From Campylobacter ureolyticus (GTDB lineage Bacteria; Campylobacterota; Campylobacteria; Campylobacterales; Campylobacteraceae): DNA of 64,000 bases. The first letter of the stretch is position 1; every line of letters starts with the position of its first letter. Location: contig NZ_CP053832.1 in the NCBI RefSeq assembly GCF_013372225.1, positions 1,612,001 through 1,676,000 on the forward strand. Reading direction: 5' to 3'. Both the position numbers and the translations under genes were made by a program. This document shows positions 34,736-46,023 of this stretch, piece by piece. The notes beneath the pieces are model-generated. The model was not told the DNA's origin. It was given only the letters and a program-made list of their open reading frames with translations, and made no database searches.

Positions 34736-36430
34736 ATGAGAGTATTTTTTATACTTATGCTTATTATAATTCAAATTTTTGCAAATACCTTAAACCAAAT
34801 TTCTCAAACCCAAGCCAAGCAAGAAGAAGATAGACTAAAGTTTATAGAAAGTCAAAAAGAAAACTCAAATATTATTTTAACTCCTAAAAAAAATCAAATT
34901 TCAGCCATTATCTCAAACGAAAAACCCTGCTTTATTATTAATGAAATTTTATTAATCGGTAAAGATAATAATAAATTTGAAAAATATCTAAAAAAATCTT
35001 TAAAAAATGTAAAATTTAAAAATGGAAATTGTATAGGAAAAAAGAGTGTAAATATTATTTATAATTCTTTTTATAATGAAATTTTAAAAGCTGGATTGAT
35101 TACAACTGCTATAAATTTACCATCACAAAATTTAAAAAGTAAAACTCTAAAATTTGAAATAATACCAGGAAAAATAGACACTATTAATATAAATGATAAA
35201 AATTCCACTAAAAATAGAGCTTCAATTTTTACTTCATTTGGCATAAACAAAAAAGGCGATATATTAAATTTAAGAGATATTGAACAAGCCTTAGAAATTT
35301 TACAAAACGCCTCTAATGGTAATGTAAGCTTTGAACTACTTCCATCAAATAAAGAAAATTATAGTGATATAAATATAACAAAAGAAGAGAAGTTGCCACT
35401 TAATTTATCTTTATCATTTGATAATTTAGGAAGTAAAGCAACTGGAAAGTATCAAGGTAGCTTAAATTTAAATGTGCTTAATTTAATGGGATTTAACGAA
35501 ATCTTATATTCCTCTTACTCTAAAAATATATTTAAAGCAGACAAACAAAGTGTAGAAAATGATACAAAAAGAGGAAAAACAGACAATATTTATTACGGTA
35601 TAACAATCCCATACAAAAGATTTTCTTTAGATTTTAACGAGTATAGATATAATTACGATCAAGCAATTCCTGGAGCTTTTGGAGTTTATAAATATAGTGG
35701 AAAAAGTAAAAGAAGAAATTTAACAATAAATTATCTTTATCACAGAGATCAAATTTCAAAAAACAGTCTATTTTTTAGACTTTGGGAAAAAGAAAATAAA
35801 AATTATATAGAAGACTATGAACTAGATAATCAAAGAAAAAAAACTGCTGGATACGAAATAGGTCTAAGCTCTCAAATTTTTATAGAAAATGGTCATGTAG
35901 TTTTTGGGGCAACTTATAAAAAAGGCACAGGTGCAAGAGGGGCTTTAAGAGCACCAGAAGAAGACTATAATGATGGAACAAATAGATTTGAGACAGTAAC
36001 AATTGACTTTAATTTTAATAAATCATCTTTAAATGTGCCTTTAACTTATGATTTTAAATTTCACGGTATGTGGAACAATACATCTTTAACTATGCAAGAA
36101 AGACTAAATATAGGTGGATATTATACAGTTAGAGGATTTGACGGAGAAATGAGTTTGGTTGGCGATAGAGGATATTATATAAGAAATACTTTGGAGTATA
36201 GTTATTTAAATTCCCATAAACTATACGCGGCTTTTGACTTTGGCAAGGTAAGTGGAAAAAGTTCAAATTATATGACTGATAATACTTTAGTTGGCTCTGG
36301 GGTTGGCCTAAAAGGACATTTTAAAAGAAAAGTACAATATGATCTTTTTTTAGGTTTTCCACTTAATAAGCCAGAATTTTTTAAAACAGATAAAACTGTT
36401 TTAAATTTTAATACTACATACAATTTTTAA
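34736..36430 (+). CDS. Two-partner-secretion outer-membrane transporter (TpsB/CdiB/FhaC type), copy 1
   Basis: A 564-residue Omp85-superfamily transporter that secretes the adjacent TpsA across the outer membrane. It has a signal peptide (VFFILMLIIIQIFANT), an N-terminal linker, two POTRA domains (about 50-195; CFIINEILLIG and LKFEIIPGKID) and a 16-strand barrel. The L6 motif TVRGFDG near residue 464 is the family marker, and the last strand ends in Phe (TTYNF). The start at 34736 follows GAGG at good spacing and opens a clean signal peptide; an ATG eight codons earlier lacks one. The tpsA gene starts 9 bases after its stop. Identical to the copy at 52256. Confidence 0.93.
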   Translation: MRVFFILMLIIIQIFANTLNQISQTQAKQEEDRLKFIESQKENSNIILTPKKNQISAIISNEKPCFIINEILLIGKDNNKFEKYLKKSLKNVKFKNGNCIGKKSVNIIYNSFYNEILKAGLITTAINLPSQNLKSKTLKFEIIPGKIDTININDKNSTKNRASIFTSFGINKKGDILNLRDIEQALEILQNASNGNVSFELLPSNKENYSDINITKEEKLPLNLSLSFDNLGSKATGKYQGSLNLNVLNLMGFNEILYSSYSKNIFKADKQSVENDTKRGKTDNIYYGITIPYKRFSLDFNEYRYNYDQAIPGAFGVYKYSGKSKRRNLTINYLYHRDQISKNSLFFRLWEKENKNYIEDYELDNQRKKTAGYEIGLSSQIFIENGHVVFGATYKKGTGARGALRAPEEDYNDGTNRFETVTIDFNFNKSSLNVPLTYDFKFHGMWNNTSLTMQERLNIGGYYTVRGFDGEMSLVGDRGYYIRNTLEYSYLNSHKLYAAFDFGKVSGKSSNYMTDNTLVGSGVGLKGHFKRKVQYDLFLGFPLNKPEFFKTDKTVLNFNTTYNF

Positions 36431-36439
36431 GGACAAGCA

Positions 36440-39400
36440 ATGAATTTCAAAAACCATCTCAACATAATTTTATCCTTAACACTTCTTTTTCCAAATCTAT
36501 CTTTAGCTGAGATTTTAGCTGATACTAATGTCCCTAAATCTAACCAACCTACCATTTTAAAAACTCCAAATAATGCTATACAAGTTGATATCGTTAAACC
36601 AAACAATAAAGGAGTATCAATAAACGAATACTCTAAATTTAATACAACAGATGATGGAACGATACTTAATAATTCAAGAAATGGAGCAGATACTATAACA
36701 GGAGGCTATATACATGCAAATCCAAGACTAAGCGAAGGCTCAGCCAAACTTATTGTAAATAAGATAAACTCAGATAAAAAAAGTAGCTTAAAAGGAAATA
36801 TAGAAATAGCAGGAGATAAAGCTGATCTTATGATAGCAAATCCTAGTGGTATAGATATAGATGGAGTTCATTTTATAAACTCTAAATCAACTACTTTAAC
36901 TACAGGAGAGCTTAAATTTAAAGATGGAGCTTTAAATAATATAGATGTAAAACAAGGTGAGATATCTATAAGTAATAGAGGTTTAAAAGATGAAAGTAAT
37001 TATTTAAATATCATTTCTAAAACTGCTAAGATAAGTGCTAATGTTTATGCCAATAATCTAAACATAATAACTGGAAAAAATAAACTAGATAAAGATTTAA
37101 ATATATTATCAAGTAGTAGTGATGATACTAAAATATCAATTGATACTTCAAATTTAGGTGGAATGTATGCAAATAGAATAAAACTTATTGCTACAAATAA
37201 AGGTATTGGAGTAAATAATAATGCAAAAATAGTTGCAAATAATGATATATCTATAAACTTAAATGGAGATCTTATAAATAAAGCAGATATAGTATCTAAT
37301 GATAATATAAATATAAAAGCTAAAGATGTAGAAAATAGTGGAAATAATGATAAAAAAACCATAGTTAAATCGCAAACCATAAATTTAAAAGCAAATAATT
37401 TAAACAATAAAGACTCTATCATACAAACCAACTCTAAACTAACCCTAAAATCAAATAATTTAATAAATAAAGACTCTATCATAGGAAAAGATAATTTAAA
37501 TAAAAATACTCACAATAATATAAAAAACAATAATAACAACAATAAAAAAAACACTAACAACAGCCAAATAGTAGTAAAAAATACTATTTTAAATAAAAAC
37601 TCTAAAATACTATCTAATAAGTTAAATCTTGAAATAAATAAAGATATAGATAACAAAAACTCAAATTTAAATATTTCAAGCATAAATAATAAACTAGATA
37701 ATATAAAAAACAGTAATACAAACTTTATAGTAGAAAATGAAGTAAATTTAAACCTTAATAGCCTTCTTCAAAACAGCTCTAACTTTAGCTCAAACAATAA
37801 TTTATCCATAAAAGCAGATAGTGATATTATAAATAGCCATAACTCACAAATCTCATCATGTAAAAATTTAAACTTAATAGCTAGTAACACTATAAAAAAC
37901 AGTAACTCTAAGCTAGTTTCTAATGGTGATATAAATTTAAAATCAAATTATATATACACAGATAAATTGATATCATCAAATAAAAACTTATTTATAGATT
38001 CTAAAAAAATAGATAATTTAGGCGATATAAAAGCAAACAATATAACAATTAATTCAAATTTTTTAAATAACGAGTTAAGTATAATATCTTACAGCAATTT
38101 AGATATTAAAACAAACTTTTTAAATAATAAAAACTCTTTAGTTTATGCATTAAACAAAGCTATTATTAAATCAGATGAAATTATAAATAGTAGTGATGAA
38201 AAAAACAATAAAGGTATTCAAGCTAAAAATTTAAAAATAGATTCAACTACTTTAGATAACTCAAACGGAAATATTATTTCAAATGGGTTGTTAGATATAA
38301 AGATTAAAGATTCTTTAAATAATACCTTAGGCTATATAGGTGCTTATTTAGATCTTAATTTAAACTCATCACTTCTTAATAATAAAGATGGATTTATCAT
38401 CTCAAATAAAAATCTATTTATAAATACCGATAAATACAGTAATCACGGAAATCTTCAAGCAAGAAAGAATTTATCTTTAATCACAAAAGATACTATAAAC
38501 TATAATGGTGGCTTTTATGCAAATAAAGATATCTTTATAAAAACAACAGATGATTTTATAAATAATACAAAGCTTATATCAAACAATAACCTTATAATAA
38601 ATGCAAACAATATAACAAATAAAGGCACTATTCACTCATTAAACGATATGAGTTTAAACTCATATTTAAATTTAAATAACTTTGGCGAAATAGCATCAAA
38701 TAAAAATCTTTTTATAAACTCTAATTATTTAATGAACAATAAAGCAAATATCTATTCAAACAAAGCTTTGATAATTAATTCAAACGATATTTTAAATATA
38801 GATAAATCAACTCTTTATAGTAAAGATGATATGATTTTAAATACAAATACTCTTATAAATAAAGATAGCTCAAATATAATATCGGACAAAAATCTAAATA
38901 TCTTTTATACAAAAGATAAAATTTCAAATAACAGTTTAGATTATAATAATTTACTAAAATCAAATTATGACTATTTATCTTATCTATCAAAGCTAAATAG
39001 TAATGAAAACTATAAAAGTTTAAAAATAGATAATCTATCATCTTTAATGTATTCTAGAGGTGATATGAGTATAAATGCTAAAGAGCTTAATAACAGATCA
39101 CTTGATGAACTTAAAATAAATAAAAATCCTAAAACAAAAAAAGGAAGTATAAATTTAAGAGATAATAATCAAAAAATAATACCATTTGGAGTTGATATAG
39201 ATAAATTAAAACAAGATATTATAGAAAACTATAAAATAAATAATAATTATAAAGAGCCCAGTAGCAAGTATGTAGAAAATGAACTTAAAAAAGAAATTAT
39301 TAACAAAAATGAAAAACTATATATCTTAAGCTTACATAAAAATACAAAATCAAATGGTAAAAATATCTACAATGATATAAAATTTGATTTTATAAATAAT

Positions 39401-42400
39401 CAAGCCATTATTACAACAAGCCATATAAGAGATAATGAAAAAACAAGAAAGATAGATTATGCAATTAATAAGCAAACTATAAATGAAGATGATTTGGCTA
39501 AATTTAGACCATCTAGTATTATTTCAAATAAAAGTATTAATTTTTTAACAAATAATTTATTAAATGATAAAAGCATAGTATTTGCAAACAAAGATATAAA
39601 TTTAAAAGATACAAATTTAATTAATCAAGGTCTTGATTTAACTCATAATATCATATCAAGAGCTACTTATGAGTGGAGAGAGAAAAAAAGACGAAGAGAT
39701 AAAATAAGACACAAATGGGTTACAAAAGGTGGATCTTTAGGAACCATATCTAAAAATTACCAAGAGGTAGGATATCCATCTATATTTGCAGCAAATGGTA
39801 AAATAACAGGCTCTTTAGCTAAGCTTAATAACGGAAAGCCAAATATCGCAGATACAATAATAAATAAAACACCCAAATTTATGAAAGATGATAAGGATAT
39901 ATTTTATAAATCTTTATTAAAAAAAGATATATATTTAAACAATATCACAAATCCATATAAAAACAACTCTTTTATAATTAGCAATAACCCCCCTACTTTT
40001 AAAGATAATTTTATAAATCCTACTAATCAAAAATACTACTATTTAAATAACGGTTATATTTATGATGAAAACATTCCAAATAGTGATTATATGCATAATA
40101 AACTAACTTATATTTATGATTTTAGAAACAGCGCTTTAAAAAGCATATTATTTAAAAATAACACTCCATTAAATGCTTCATCTTTAATTTATTCAGGTAG
40201 TGGAATTTCTCTAGATATAGATGGAGACTTAAATAACTACTCAAGCATTATAAGCAATAACTACATAAAGATAAATGCAAATAACATTACAAATAAATTT
40301 GCAGATATAAAGGCAAATAATGAATTAATCCTAAATGCAAATAATGATATATTAAATCTATCTTCTTTAATTGAGGCAGGAAGTATCTATCTACAAGCAA
40401 ATAATATATTTAATCAAACCCTATCAAATACAAACACCCTAACTCACTCTTATGGAAAAGAAAGTTTTACAAATATAGCAGATATTTCAGCTATTACTTC
40501 AACCAAAGGCGATACAGTATTAAATGCAAAAGATAGTATCTATCTAAGAGGTTCAAACATAAACTCAAATAAAAATATAGCCCTACTTGCAAATAACAAC
40601 ATCTTAAGTAAGACTGTAAAAGATAAAGGCTCATATGACTTTTCTATGAGCGGGGGATATTATAAAAGAGATTATGAATACAGCCTAGGATCAAATTTAA
40701 ATGCAAAAGAAAATATTTTATTAAAGGCAAATAAAGATATAACTTTAATAAGTTCAAATTTAAACTCAAATAAAGATACAATCCTAAACTCAGGTAACAA
40801 CATAAATGTCCTCTCATCCTTAGAGAGTGATTACAGCGAAACTAAATCAACCTCAAAAGGATTTATGTCTAAAAAAACAGAACTTATAAAATCTTTAGAG
40901 CAAAACGTAAAAAGCTCAAATATAGATGGAAAAAATGTATTAATAAACTCAGGAAAAAACATAACTATTGCAGGATCTAGTATAAAAGCTAATAATGCTA
41001 TAAATTTAAACTCAAATAACGATATAAATATACTATCTTCTAAATACTCAAATTTTAGCCAAAGCTATAAAAGTAAATCCAAATTTGGTGGAGTTAGTAA
41101 GAGTATAAATTTAGATGAGAGCGCAAATACTTTATTAAAATCAAGCAGTTTAAAAAGCAGTGATATCTTACTTAATTCAAACTTTAATATCTTACTCTCA
41201 TCAGCTACTATAAATGCAGATCAAAGCATCTTTTTAAATGCAAAAGATAGTGTATTTATAAACTCAAGCAAAGAGATAACTAGCAAAAGATCTATTAGTA
41301 AAAAAAGTTCATTTAATCCGTTTAATTTAGCTTTGTCAATATCAAGTCTAGGAGTTATAGATAATCCCATCTACACACAAAACATCCATAAAGATCTAAA
41401 CTCTAAAGTTACTCAAAAAGCTTCTAATCTAAAAGCCAATAAAGATATATTAATTAACTCAAACAACGATATCAATATAAATGGATCAAACCTAATTGCA
41501 AATAAAGATATAAGCTTAACTTCAAAAAAAGGAAGTGTTAATATACTAGCTTCTAAAGATAGCATAACAAATGCTGTTTATGATAAAAAAATAGAAGTTT
41601 CTATGATAAGTCCATTTGAGTCTTTTAAAAACTCAATCAATGATATAAAAAATCAAGAAACCAAAGCAAAAACTAATTTAGCCAAAGCAAGTTATGATGA
41701 GTATGATAAACAAACAAACATATCTAAAACAAACTCATCAAATTTAATCTCAAATCAAAATATAAAAATAAACTCTTTTAAGGATACAGACATTATAGGT
41801 TCAAACCTAAATGCTAAAGAAAATATTAATCTCTCTTCAAAACATGGAGATATAAACATACTCTCATCAACTAATAATCTATTAGAAGATATTAAAAAGA
41901 AAAACATTGAAGCAACCCTTTCTCTTACTGTACAAAACGAATACGCACAGATAGGAAGTGCGGCTAAGGATTTAGAGGAAGCAACCAAACAGTTAAAAAG
42001 TGTAAAAAAAGAGTATGACTCTTATAAAAAAGAGCTTAACTCCTTAAAAGATAAACTTTCAAATTTAAAACAAAGATATAAAAATAAAGAAGAAGGAATT
42101 GATTACTTAGATATAGAAGATTTACAAGATTTTATAAATGATCTAACAGATGAAGAAAAATACTATAAATCAAACATAGCTTTAGCTACTGAAAATGTAG
42201 CTTCTAAATCAGCAGCTTTACTCTCTCAAACAGCCTCAGCAGCAGCAAGCTCAGGAACTTATGGATTTAGTGTAGGAGTAAGTGCTGATATAAAAGGAAA
42301 TAAATTTAATTCAAATCTAAATGATATAACAAATATAAGCTCAAACCTAAAAGCAAACAATATAAATTTAAACTCCTATAATGATACAACCATAACAGGA

Positions 42401-45025
42401 TCAAATTTATTAGCCTTAAATGATATAACAATAAACTCAACTAATCTAAATATAAACTCATCACAAGACACTTTTACATATAAAGATAAAAACAAAGAAT
42501 TAAGTGGAAGTATAAGCTTTACAATCTATGGAGGAGGTGGTGGAAGCTTAGGACTAAATTATGCTCAAAGCCATCTTAATAAAGACAGTATAATAAACAA
42601 TAACTCAAAGCTTTTAGCAAACAATGATATAAATATAAATACTGCAAATAATACAGCTATAAAAGGAGCAAATTTAAAAGCTGATAATACTTTTAATCTA
42701 AAAACAAACAATCTTACATTACAGAGTCAAAGAGATATATTAAACTCAAATTTCAAATCAAACTCATTTGGAGTAGGAGTTGGATTTAGTGGAGATAATA
42801 ATCCAAATCCATCTGCTATCTCTAACAATATGGTAAGTTATAAAGATACAAAACTATCAAATGCAAATGCAAACTTTTCTAAAAATAGATCTAGCTCTAA
42901 AACTAAGCAAACAGTTCTTTCAAGTATAACAGGAGATAAGGTAAATATAGATGTGCAACAAAACACTAATCTAAAAGGCTCTTTAATAGCAGCAGGAGAG
43001 TATAAAACTATAATAGATGAAGATGGAAGTAAAAAAACTATATTTATAGATAATAAAAATCTAAATTTAAAAACAGGCTCTTTAACATTTAGTAATCTTA
43101 AAAACTCAAACTACTCTAAAAAAACAAGTTTAGGTGTGGGAGTAAATGTAGCTTTAAATAAAGATGATAAAAATAAACCAAACAATCAAAAAACAAATAA
43201 CACAAATCTAAACTCTAAAATAACAAGTGCAACTTATTCTAATAACAAAGACTTAACTTATAACTCATCAAAAACATTAGCAACTATAGGAAAAGGAAAT
43301 CTAATAGTATCAAACATAGATATCTCAAATTTAAATAAAGATGAGTTAGATAATTTTCAATCTAATAAAACAGATAACTTATCTAATTTAGATGACTTAG
43401 TAAGACTAAATAAAGATACAAATCAAATAAATAAAGATTTATATAATACAAACATAAACTCAAACATAGATGCATCAATAGATACAAGATTATTTAGTAA
43501 AGAAGGAAGGAAAGAGATAAAAGATGATTACAATAAAGCAACCGCTATAACTAAAGCTCTTTCAACTATAATTCAAACAAAAGAGCTAAATTTTAATGAA
43601 GAAGTTGGACAAAACTATAATTCGTATGTATTTAATACTATCTACGGCAAAGAGCTTATAGATACTTTAATAAACCCAACTATTCAAATCAATGAAAAAG
43701 AAAACTACATAAGCTACTTAATGAAAAACTTAGCTAAACAAAACGGATATAACCTTGATAATTTAGAAGTTAAATTTATAGATGATACTAATACATTAGG
43801 AGCAAACAATCAAAAATTTAAAGGAAACTACAATCAACAAAATAACACAATAATTCTAAATTTAGCTAATATAAAAAATTTAAATGAGTTTATAAATACA
43901 TTAGGACACGAACTAACTCATGCTATAAAATCTCATCAAAATAGTTTTATTCCACAAGATAATTTTCAAAACAACTATGCAAACATAAAAGGTGAAATTT
44001 TAAGTAATTATTTAAATAAAGCTTTAAATTTAAAAGATGAAAATGTAAATTTAAACAATACAAATCTAAATTACACAAACAATACAAACACCAAAGATAC
44101 ACTATTATCAAACTTAGACAAATTTAACTCGCAAGATATGAGTAAGAGTGATAATAAAATATTTATATACAATAATCGTGTCGTTGGTATAGATAAAAAT
44201 TTAAATGATAATTTAGTTGTAGATCTAACAACTTGGGAAGCTTTAACAAACGGATATCTTATGCCAGATATAAAAGATAAATTGTTTTTTTCACCATTTA
44301 TTAAAATCAATAATATCTTATCAGACAAAACAATTATAAACGATATCCCAGATACAAACAAATACACAAATCAATATGATTTAACAAACAAATCAGACTT
44401 TGAAAAATTAAGAGTAAAAACAGAGCAAACATATGAAAATATAAATAATAATACAAAGATTGTATTTATAAATGGTATGGGCAATACTTTGGAAAATGCA
44501 AGGGAAAGTGTAAATTTAATAAAACAAGATTATGGAAACAATGTGGGTTTAATAAATAATGCTACAGGTAAATATTTAGGCATAATAGAAGATGCTGCTG
44601 AGTGGGTATCAAACTTCACTACTACAAAAGATGTATTAAATGCATATAGCATAAAGCAACTATCAAAAGATACAATCATAATAACTCACAGTGCAGGAAA
44701 TGAAGATATATTCAAAGCAAATAAAATAAATAAAGAAATAGGAGTAAAAACGCCATACAATCTAATAAGTGTAGGTTCACCAAAATCAGCAACTGATTTA
44801 AAACAAAGCACTAAAAATGTAGGTGCAAATTTCATAACACAGATAAATCATAAAAATGATCCTGTGGCAAATGGATGGTTAAATAAGGATGCGAGTTATA
44901 GGATGAAATTTTTAAATGATGATAAAAGCTTTAGATTGCCATTTTTTGACGATTTAAAAGAATATCATCCGTTTGAAACATATTATCCAGATATAAAAGA
45001 TATAAAGAATAAAAATGATAACTAA
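36440..45025 (+). CDS. Giant TpsA/CdiA-type exoprotein with lipase-like toxin C-terminus, copy 1
   Basis: A 2,861-residue protein. The signal peptide ends near SLA. The TPS secretion domain (about 30-230) has [20 protein letters not shown] and the NPSGID motif. Hundreds of beta-helix repeats rich in Asn/Lys/Ser follow, with FHA-type repeats in the centre, a coiled coil (about 1834-1907) and a pre-toxin segment ending [10 protein letters not shown]. From residue 2364 on it differs from copy 2. The unique end carries LGHELTHA (about 2487-2494) and an alpha/beta-hydrolase-like domain: INGMGN (about 2677), nucleophile THSAGN (about 2748), NDP (about 2806) and YHPFETYY (about 2842). By homology it is a surface-delivered contact-dependent toxin; a phospholipase role is inference. 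AAGGA precedes the ATG. Confidence 0.9.
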   Translation: MNFKNHLNIILSLTLLFPNLSLAEILADTNVPKSNQPTILKTPNNAIQVDIVKPNNKGVSINEYSKFNTTDDGTILNNSRNGADTITGGYIHANPRLSEGSAKLIVNKINSDKKSSLKGNIEIAGDKADLMIANPSGIDIDGVHFINSKSTTLTTGELKFKDGALNNIDVKQGEISISNRGLKDESNYLNIISKTAKISANVYANNLNIITGKNKLDKDLNILSSSSDDTKISIDTSNLGGMYANRIKLIATNKGIGVNNNAKIVANNDISINLNGDLINKADIVSNDNINIKAKDVENSGNNDKKTIVKSQTINLKANNLNNKDSIIQTNSKLTLKSNNLINKDSIIGKDNLNKNTHNNIKNNNNNNKKNTNNSQIVVKNTILNKNSKILSNKLNLEINKDIDNKNSNLNISSINNKLDNIKNSNTNFIVENEVNLNLNSLLQNSSNFSSNNNLSIKADSDIINSHNSQISSCKNLNLIASNTIKNSNSKLVSNGDINLKSNYIYTDKLISSNKNLFIDSKKIDNLGDIKANNITINSNFLNNELSIISYSNLDIKTNFLNNKNSLVYALNKAIIKSDEIINSSDEKNNKGIQAKNLKIDSTTLDNSNGNIISNGLLDIKIKDSLNNTLGYIGAYLDLNLNSSLLNNKDGFIISNKNLFINTDKYSNHGNLQARKNLSLITKDTINYNGGFYANKDIFIKTTDDFINNTKLISNNNLIINANNITNKGTIHSLNDMSLNSYLNLNNFGEIASNKNLFINSNYLMNNKANIYSNKALIINSNDILNIDKSTLYSKDDMILNTNTLINKDSSNIISDKNLNIFYTKDKISNNSLDYNNLLKSNYDYLSYLSKLNSNENYKSLKIDNLSSLMYSRGDMSINAKELNNRSLDELKINKNPKTKKGSINLRDNNQKIIPFGVDIDKLKQDIIENYKINNNYKEPSSKYVENELKKEIINKNEKLYILSLHKNTKSNGKNIYNDIKFDFINNQAIITTSHIRDNEKTRKIDYAINKQTINEDDLAKFRPSSIISNKSINFLTNNLLNDKSIVFANKDINLKDTNLINQGLDLTHNIISRATYEWREKKRRRDKIRHKWVTKGGSLGTISKNYQEVGYPSIFAANGKITGSLAKLNNGKPNIADTIINKTPKFMKDDKDIFYKSLLKKDIYLNNITNPYKNNSFIISNNPPTFKDNFINPTNQKYYYLNNGYIYDENIPNSDYMHNKLTYIYDFRNSALKSILFKNNTPLNASSLIYSGSGISLDIDGDLNNYSSIISNNYIKINANNITNKFADIKANNELILNANNDILNLSSLIEAGSIYLQANNIFNQTLSNTNTLTHSYGKESFTNIADISAITSTKGDTVLNAKDSIYLRGSNINSNKNIALLANNNILSKTVKDKGSYDFSMSGGYYKRDYEYSLGSNLNAKENILLKANKDITLISSNLNSNKDTILNSGNNINVLSSLESDYSETKSTSKGFMSKKTELIKSLEQNVKSSNIDGKNVLINSGKNITIAGSSIKANNAINLNSNNDINILSSKYSNFSQSYKSKSKFGGVSKSINLDESANTLLKSSSLKSSDILLNSNFNILLSSATINADQSIFLNAKDSVFINSSKEITSKRSISKKSSFNPFNLALSISSLGVIDNPIYTQNIHKDLNSKVTQKASNLKANKDILINSNNDININGSNLIANKDISLTSKKGSVNILASKDSITNAVYDKKIEVSMISPFESFKNSINDIKNQETKAKTNLAKASYDEYDKQTNISKTNSSNLISNQNIKINSFKDTDIIGSNLNAKENINLSSKHGDINILSSTNNLLEDIKKKNIEATLSLTVQNEYAQIGSAAKDLEEATKQLKSVKKEYDSYKKELNSLKDKLSNLKQRYKNKEEGIDYLDIEDLQDFINDLTDEEKYYKSNIALATENVASKSAALLSQTASAAASSGTYGFSVGVSADIKGNKFNSNLNDITNISSNLKANNINLNSYNDTTITGSNLLALNDITINSTNLNINSSQDTFTYKDKNKELSGSISFTIYGGGGGSLGLNYAQSHLNKDSIINNNSKLLANNDININTANNTAIKGANLKADNTFNLKTNNLTLQSQRDILNSNFKSNSFGVGVGFSGDNNPNPSAISNNMVSYKDTKLSNANANFSKNRSSSKTKQTVLSSITGDKVNIDVQQNTNLKGSLIAAGEYKTIIDEDGSKKTIFIDNKNLNLKTGSLTFSNLKNSNYSKKTSLGVGVNVALNKDDKNKPNNQKTNNTNLNSKITSATYSNNKDLTYNSSKTLATIGKGNLIVSNIDISNLNKDELDNFQSNKTDNLSNLDDLVRLNKDTNQINKDLYNTNINSNIDASIDTRLFSKEGRKEIKDDYNKATAITKALSTIIQTKELNFNEEVGQNYNSYVFNTIYGKELIDTLINPTIQINEKENYISYLMKNLAKQNGYNLDNLEVKFIDDTNTLGANNQKFKGNYNQQNNTIILNLANIKNLNEFINTLGHELTHAIKSHQNSFIPQDNFQNNYANIKGEILSNYLNKALNLKDENVNLNNTNLNYTNNTNTKDTLLSNLDKFNSQDMSKSDNKIFIYNNRVVGIDKNLNDNLVVDLTTWEALTNGYLMPDIKDKLFFSPFIKINNILSDKTIINDIPDTNKYTNQYDLTNKSDFEKLRVKTEQTYENINNNTKIVFINGMGNTLENARESVNLIKQDYGNNVGLINNATGKYLGIIEDAAEWVSNFTTTKDVLNAYSIKQLSKDTIIITHSAGNEDIFKANKINKEIGVKTPYNLISVGSPKSATDLKQSTKNVGANFITQINHKNDPVANGWLNKDASYRMKFLNDDKSFRLPFFDDLKEYHPFETYYPDIKDIKNKNDN

Positions 45026-45491
45026 ATTTCAATATATATCGTTTTTGCTGATTTATTTGCAAGCGATTATCCTTGCTCCAAATTTAACGCAATATAGCAA
45101 GATAATGCATAATACGATTTTATTTTACATTTTTATCTTATGTGAGATATGCTTTATTTTGTCTATACTATTTTTTAATGTCAAATATAAAATATTTAAA
45201 ATAAAACATATGATTTTAATTATATTTTTTTGTTGTTTTTTATTTGTGTATATTTGGATAGAGCAAATAATTATAAAATTAGTTATGTATAATTTGTTTG
45301 ACGAAGGTGGGATCGTTAGATACATCATGAAAGATTGGTACTATAATTTTAAAATAGTTGAAGTTTTGTTTTGGAATTTTATATTTTCTTTGCACTATTT
45401 TTTATATCTGTTTTTTATTATAAAGCCATTTTTTGGCTATGTGAACAAAATTTCCAATAAATATAAATGCGTTAAAAAGGACAATAGTTGA
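45015..45491 (+). CDS. Probable immunity membrane protein 1 for the lipase-type toxin
   Basis: A 158-residue protein with about four membrane spans and a short Lys-rich tail. It starts inside the last codons of tpsA copy 1 (11-base overlap), the normal place for a cognate immunity gene. It resembles its downstream neighbour, and both contain [10 protein letters not shown] followed by a KPF turn. I do not recognise a family. An inner-membrane immunity protein fits a toxin that attacks membrane lipid, but this is inference. Confidence 0.72.
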   Translation: MITKFQYISFLLIYLQAIILAPNLTQYSKIMHNTILFYIFILCEICFILSILFFNVKYKIFKIKHMILIIFFCCFLFVYIWIEQIIIKLVMYNLFDEGGIVRYIMKDWYYNFKIVEVLFWNFIFSLHYFLYLFFIIKPFFGYVNKISNKYKCVKKDNS

Positions 45492-46000
45492 ATAAAAAAG
45501 AGGAATTTTTAATAACGATTTTTTACATGCTGCCAGTTTGGTTTCAGGCTGTTTTTTTTGAATCAAATTTACCAAATATTAGATTTTTAAAAGAAACAAT
45601 ACTTTTAATATATTTTATTTTATTATTAAATATGATGTATCAAGCTTATAAATTGTGCATAAAATATTTTATCAATATAAAATTTGGTTACCTTTTTTCT
45701 ACAAAAATTGTATTTTTCACTTTGATATTTTTATTTTATTTTTTTATATATAAATTGATTTTTGAATTATGTTTTTTTGGCGATGGGCTTTTTCAAGTAA
45801 ATATACAGTATAAAGAGGATATTTATGGTCAAAATTTTAAAAAATTGTTTTGGAATTTCATTTTTTCACTTCACTATCCAATCTATATATTTATATTTAT
45901 AAAACCATTTGTCAATCATCTAGATAGATCTATAAAAGAATATAAATCAAGCATGAAAGATTTAAACGAGAAAAATGAAACAAAAAATACTCAAAGTTAA
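45488..46000 (+). CDS. Probable immunity membrane protein 2, paralogue
   Basis: A 170-residue protein with about four membrane spans, paralogous to the gene before it (shared [10 protein letters not shown] and KPF). It starts with a TTG that overlaps the preceding TGA, six bases after AGGA, so it is translated in step with its neighbour. The tail ([12 protein letters not shown]) is soluble. Two paralogues after one toxin may be subunits of one immunity complex or successive immunity genes kept from earlier toxin tips. Confidence 0.7.
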   Translation: MNKKEEFLITIFYMLPVWFQAVFFESNLPNIRFLKETILLIYFILLLNMMYQAYKLCIKYFINIKFGYLFSTKIVFFTLIFLFYFFIYKLIFELCFFGDGLFQVNIQYKEDIYGQNFKKLFWNFIFSLHYPIYIFIFIKPFVNHLDRSIKEYKSSMKDLNEKNETKNTQS

Positions 46001-46023
46001 AAAATTATATAAAGAAAATAAAT

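Larger units (their letters stand above)
34589..43528 (+). repeat. 8.9-kb direct repeat, copy 1 (TpsB and shared TpsA)
   Basis: Bases 34589-43528 match 52109-61048 at a constant offset of 17,520. I saw only scattered differences, in the leader (around 34650 and at 34726). Predicted TpsB and the first 2,363 TpsA residues are identical. The match starts about 150 bases before the tpsB start and ends abruptly inside tpsA after the motif [10 protein letters not shown]. The repeat therefore covers promoter, transporter gene and exoprotein body, with toxin tips outside it. Confidence 0.93.

Noticed and set aside
37045-37482. Antisense ORF across tpsA (and its copy at 54565)
   Set aside because: Shadow of a strongly biased coding frame; no ribosome site and low-complexity product.
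37498-37560. AAC/AAT-rich stretch in tpsA as a microsatellite
   Set aside because: It encodes a low-complexity Asn/Lys run within the repeats; units are irregular and both copies are the same length.
39988-39993. C6 run in tpsA copy 1 (also at 57508 in copy 2) as a phase-variation tract
   Set aside because: Only six long, encodes NNPPTF in frame and is identical in both copies; too short for likely slippage.
40000-42000. Recurrent AACTCAAAT-like words in tpsA as a CRISPR or DNA repeat array
   Set aside because: Spacing is variable and in codon register; the words come from repeated SNLN/NSN beta-helix units.
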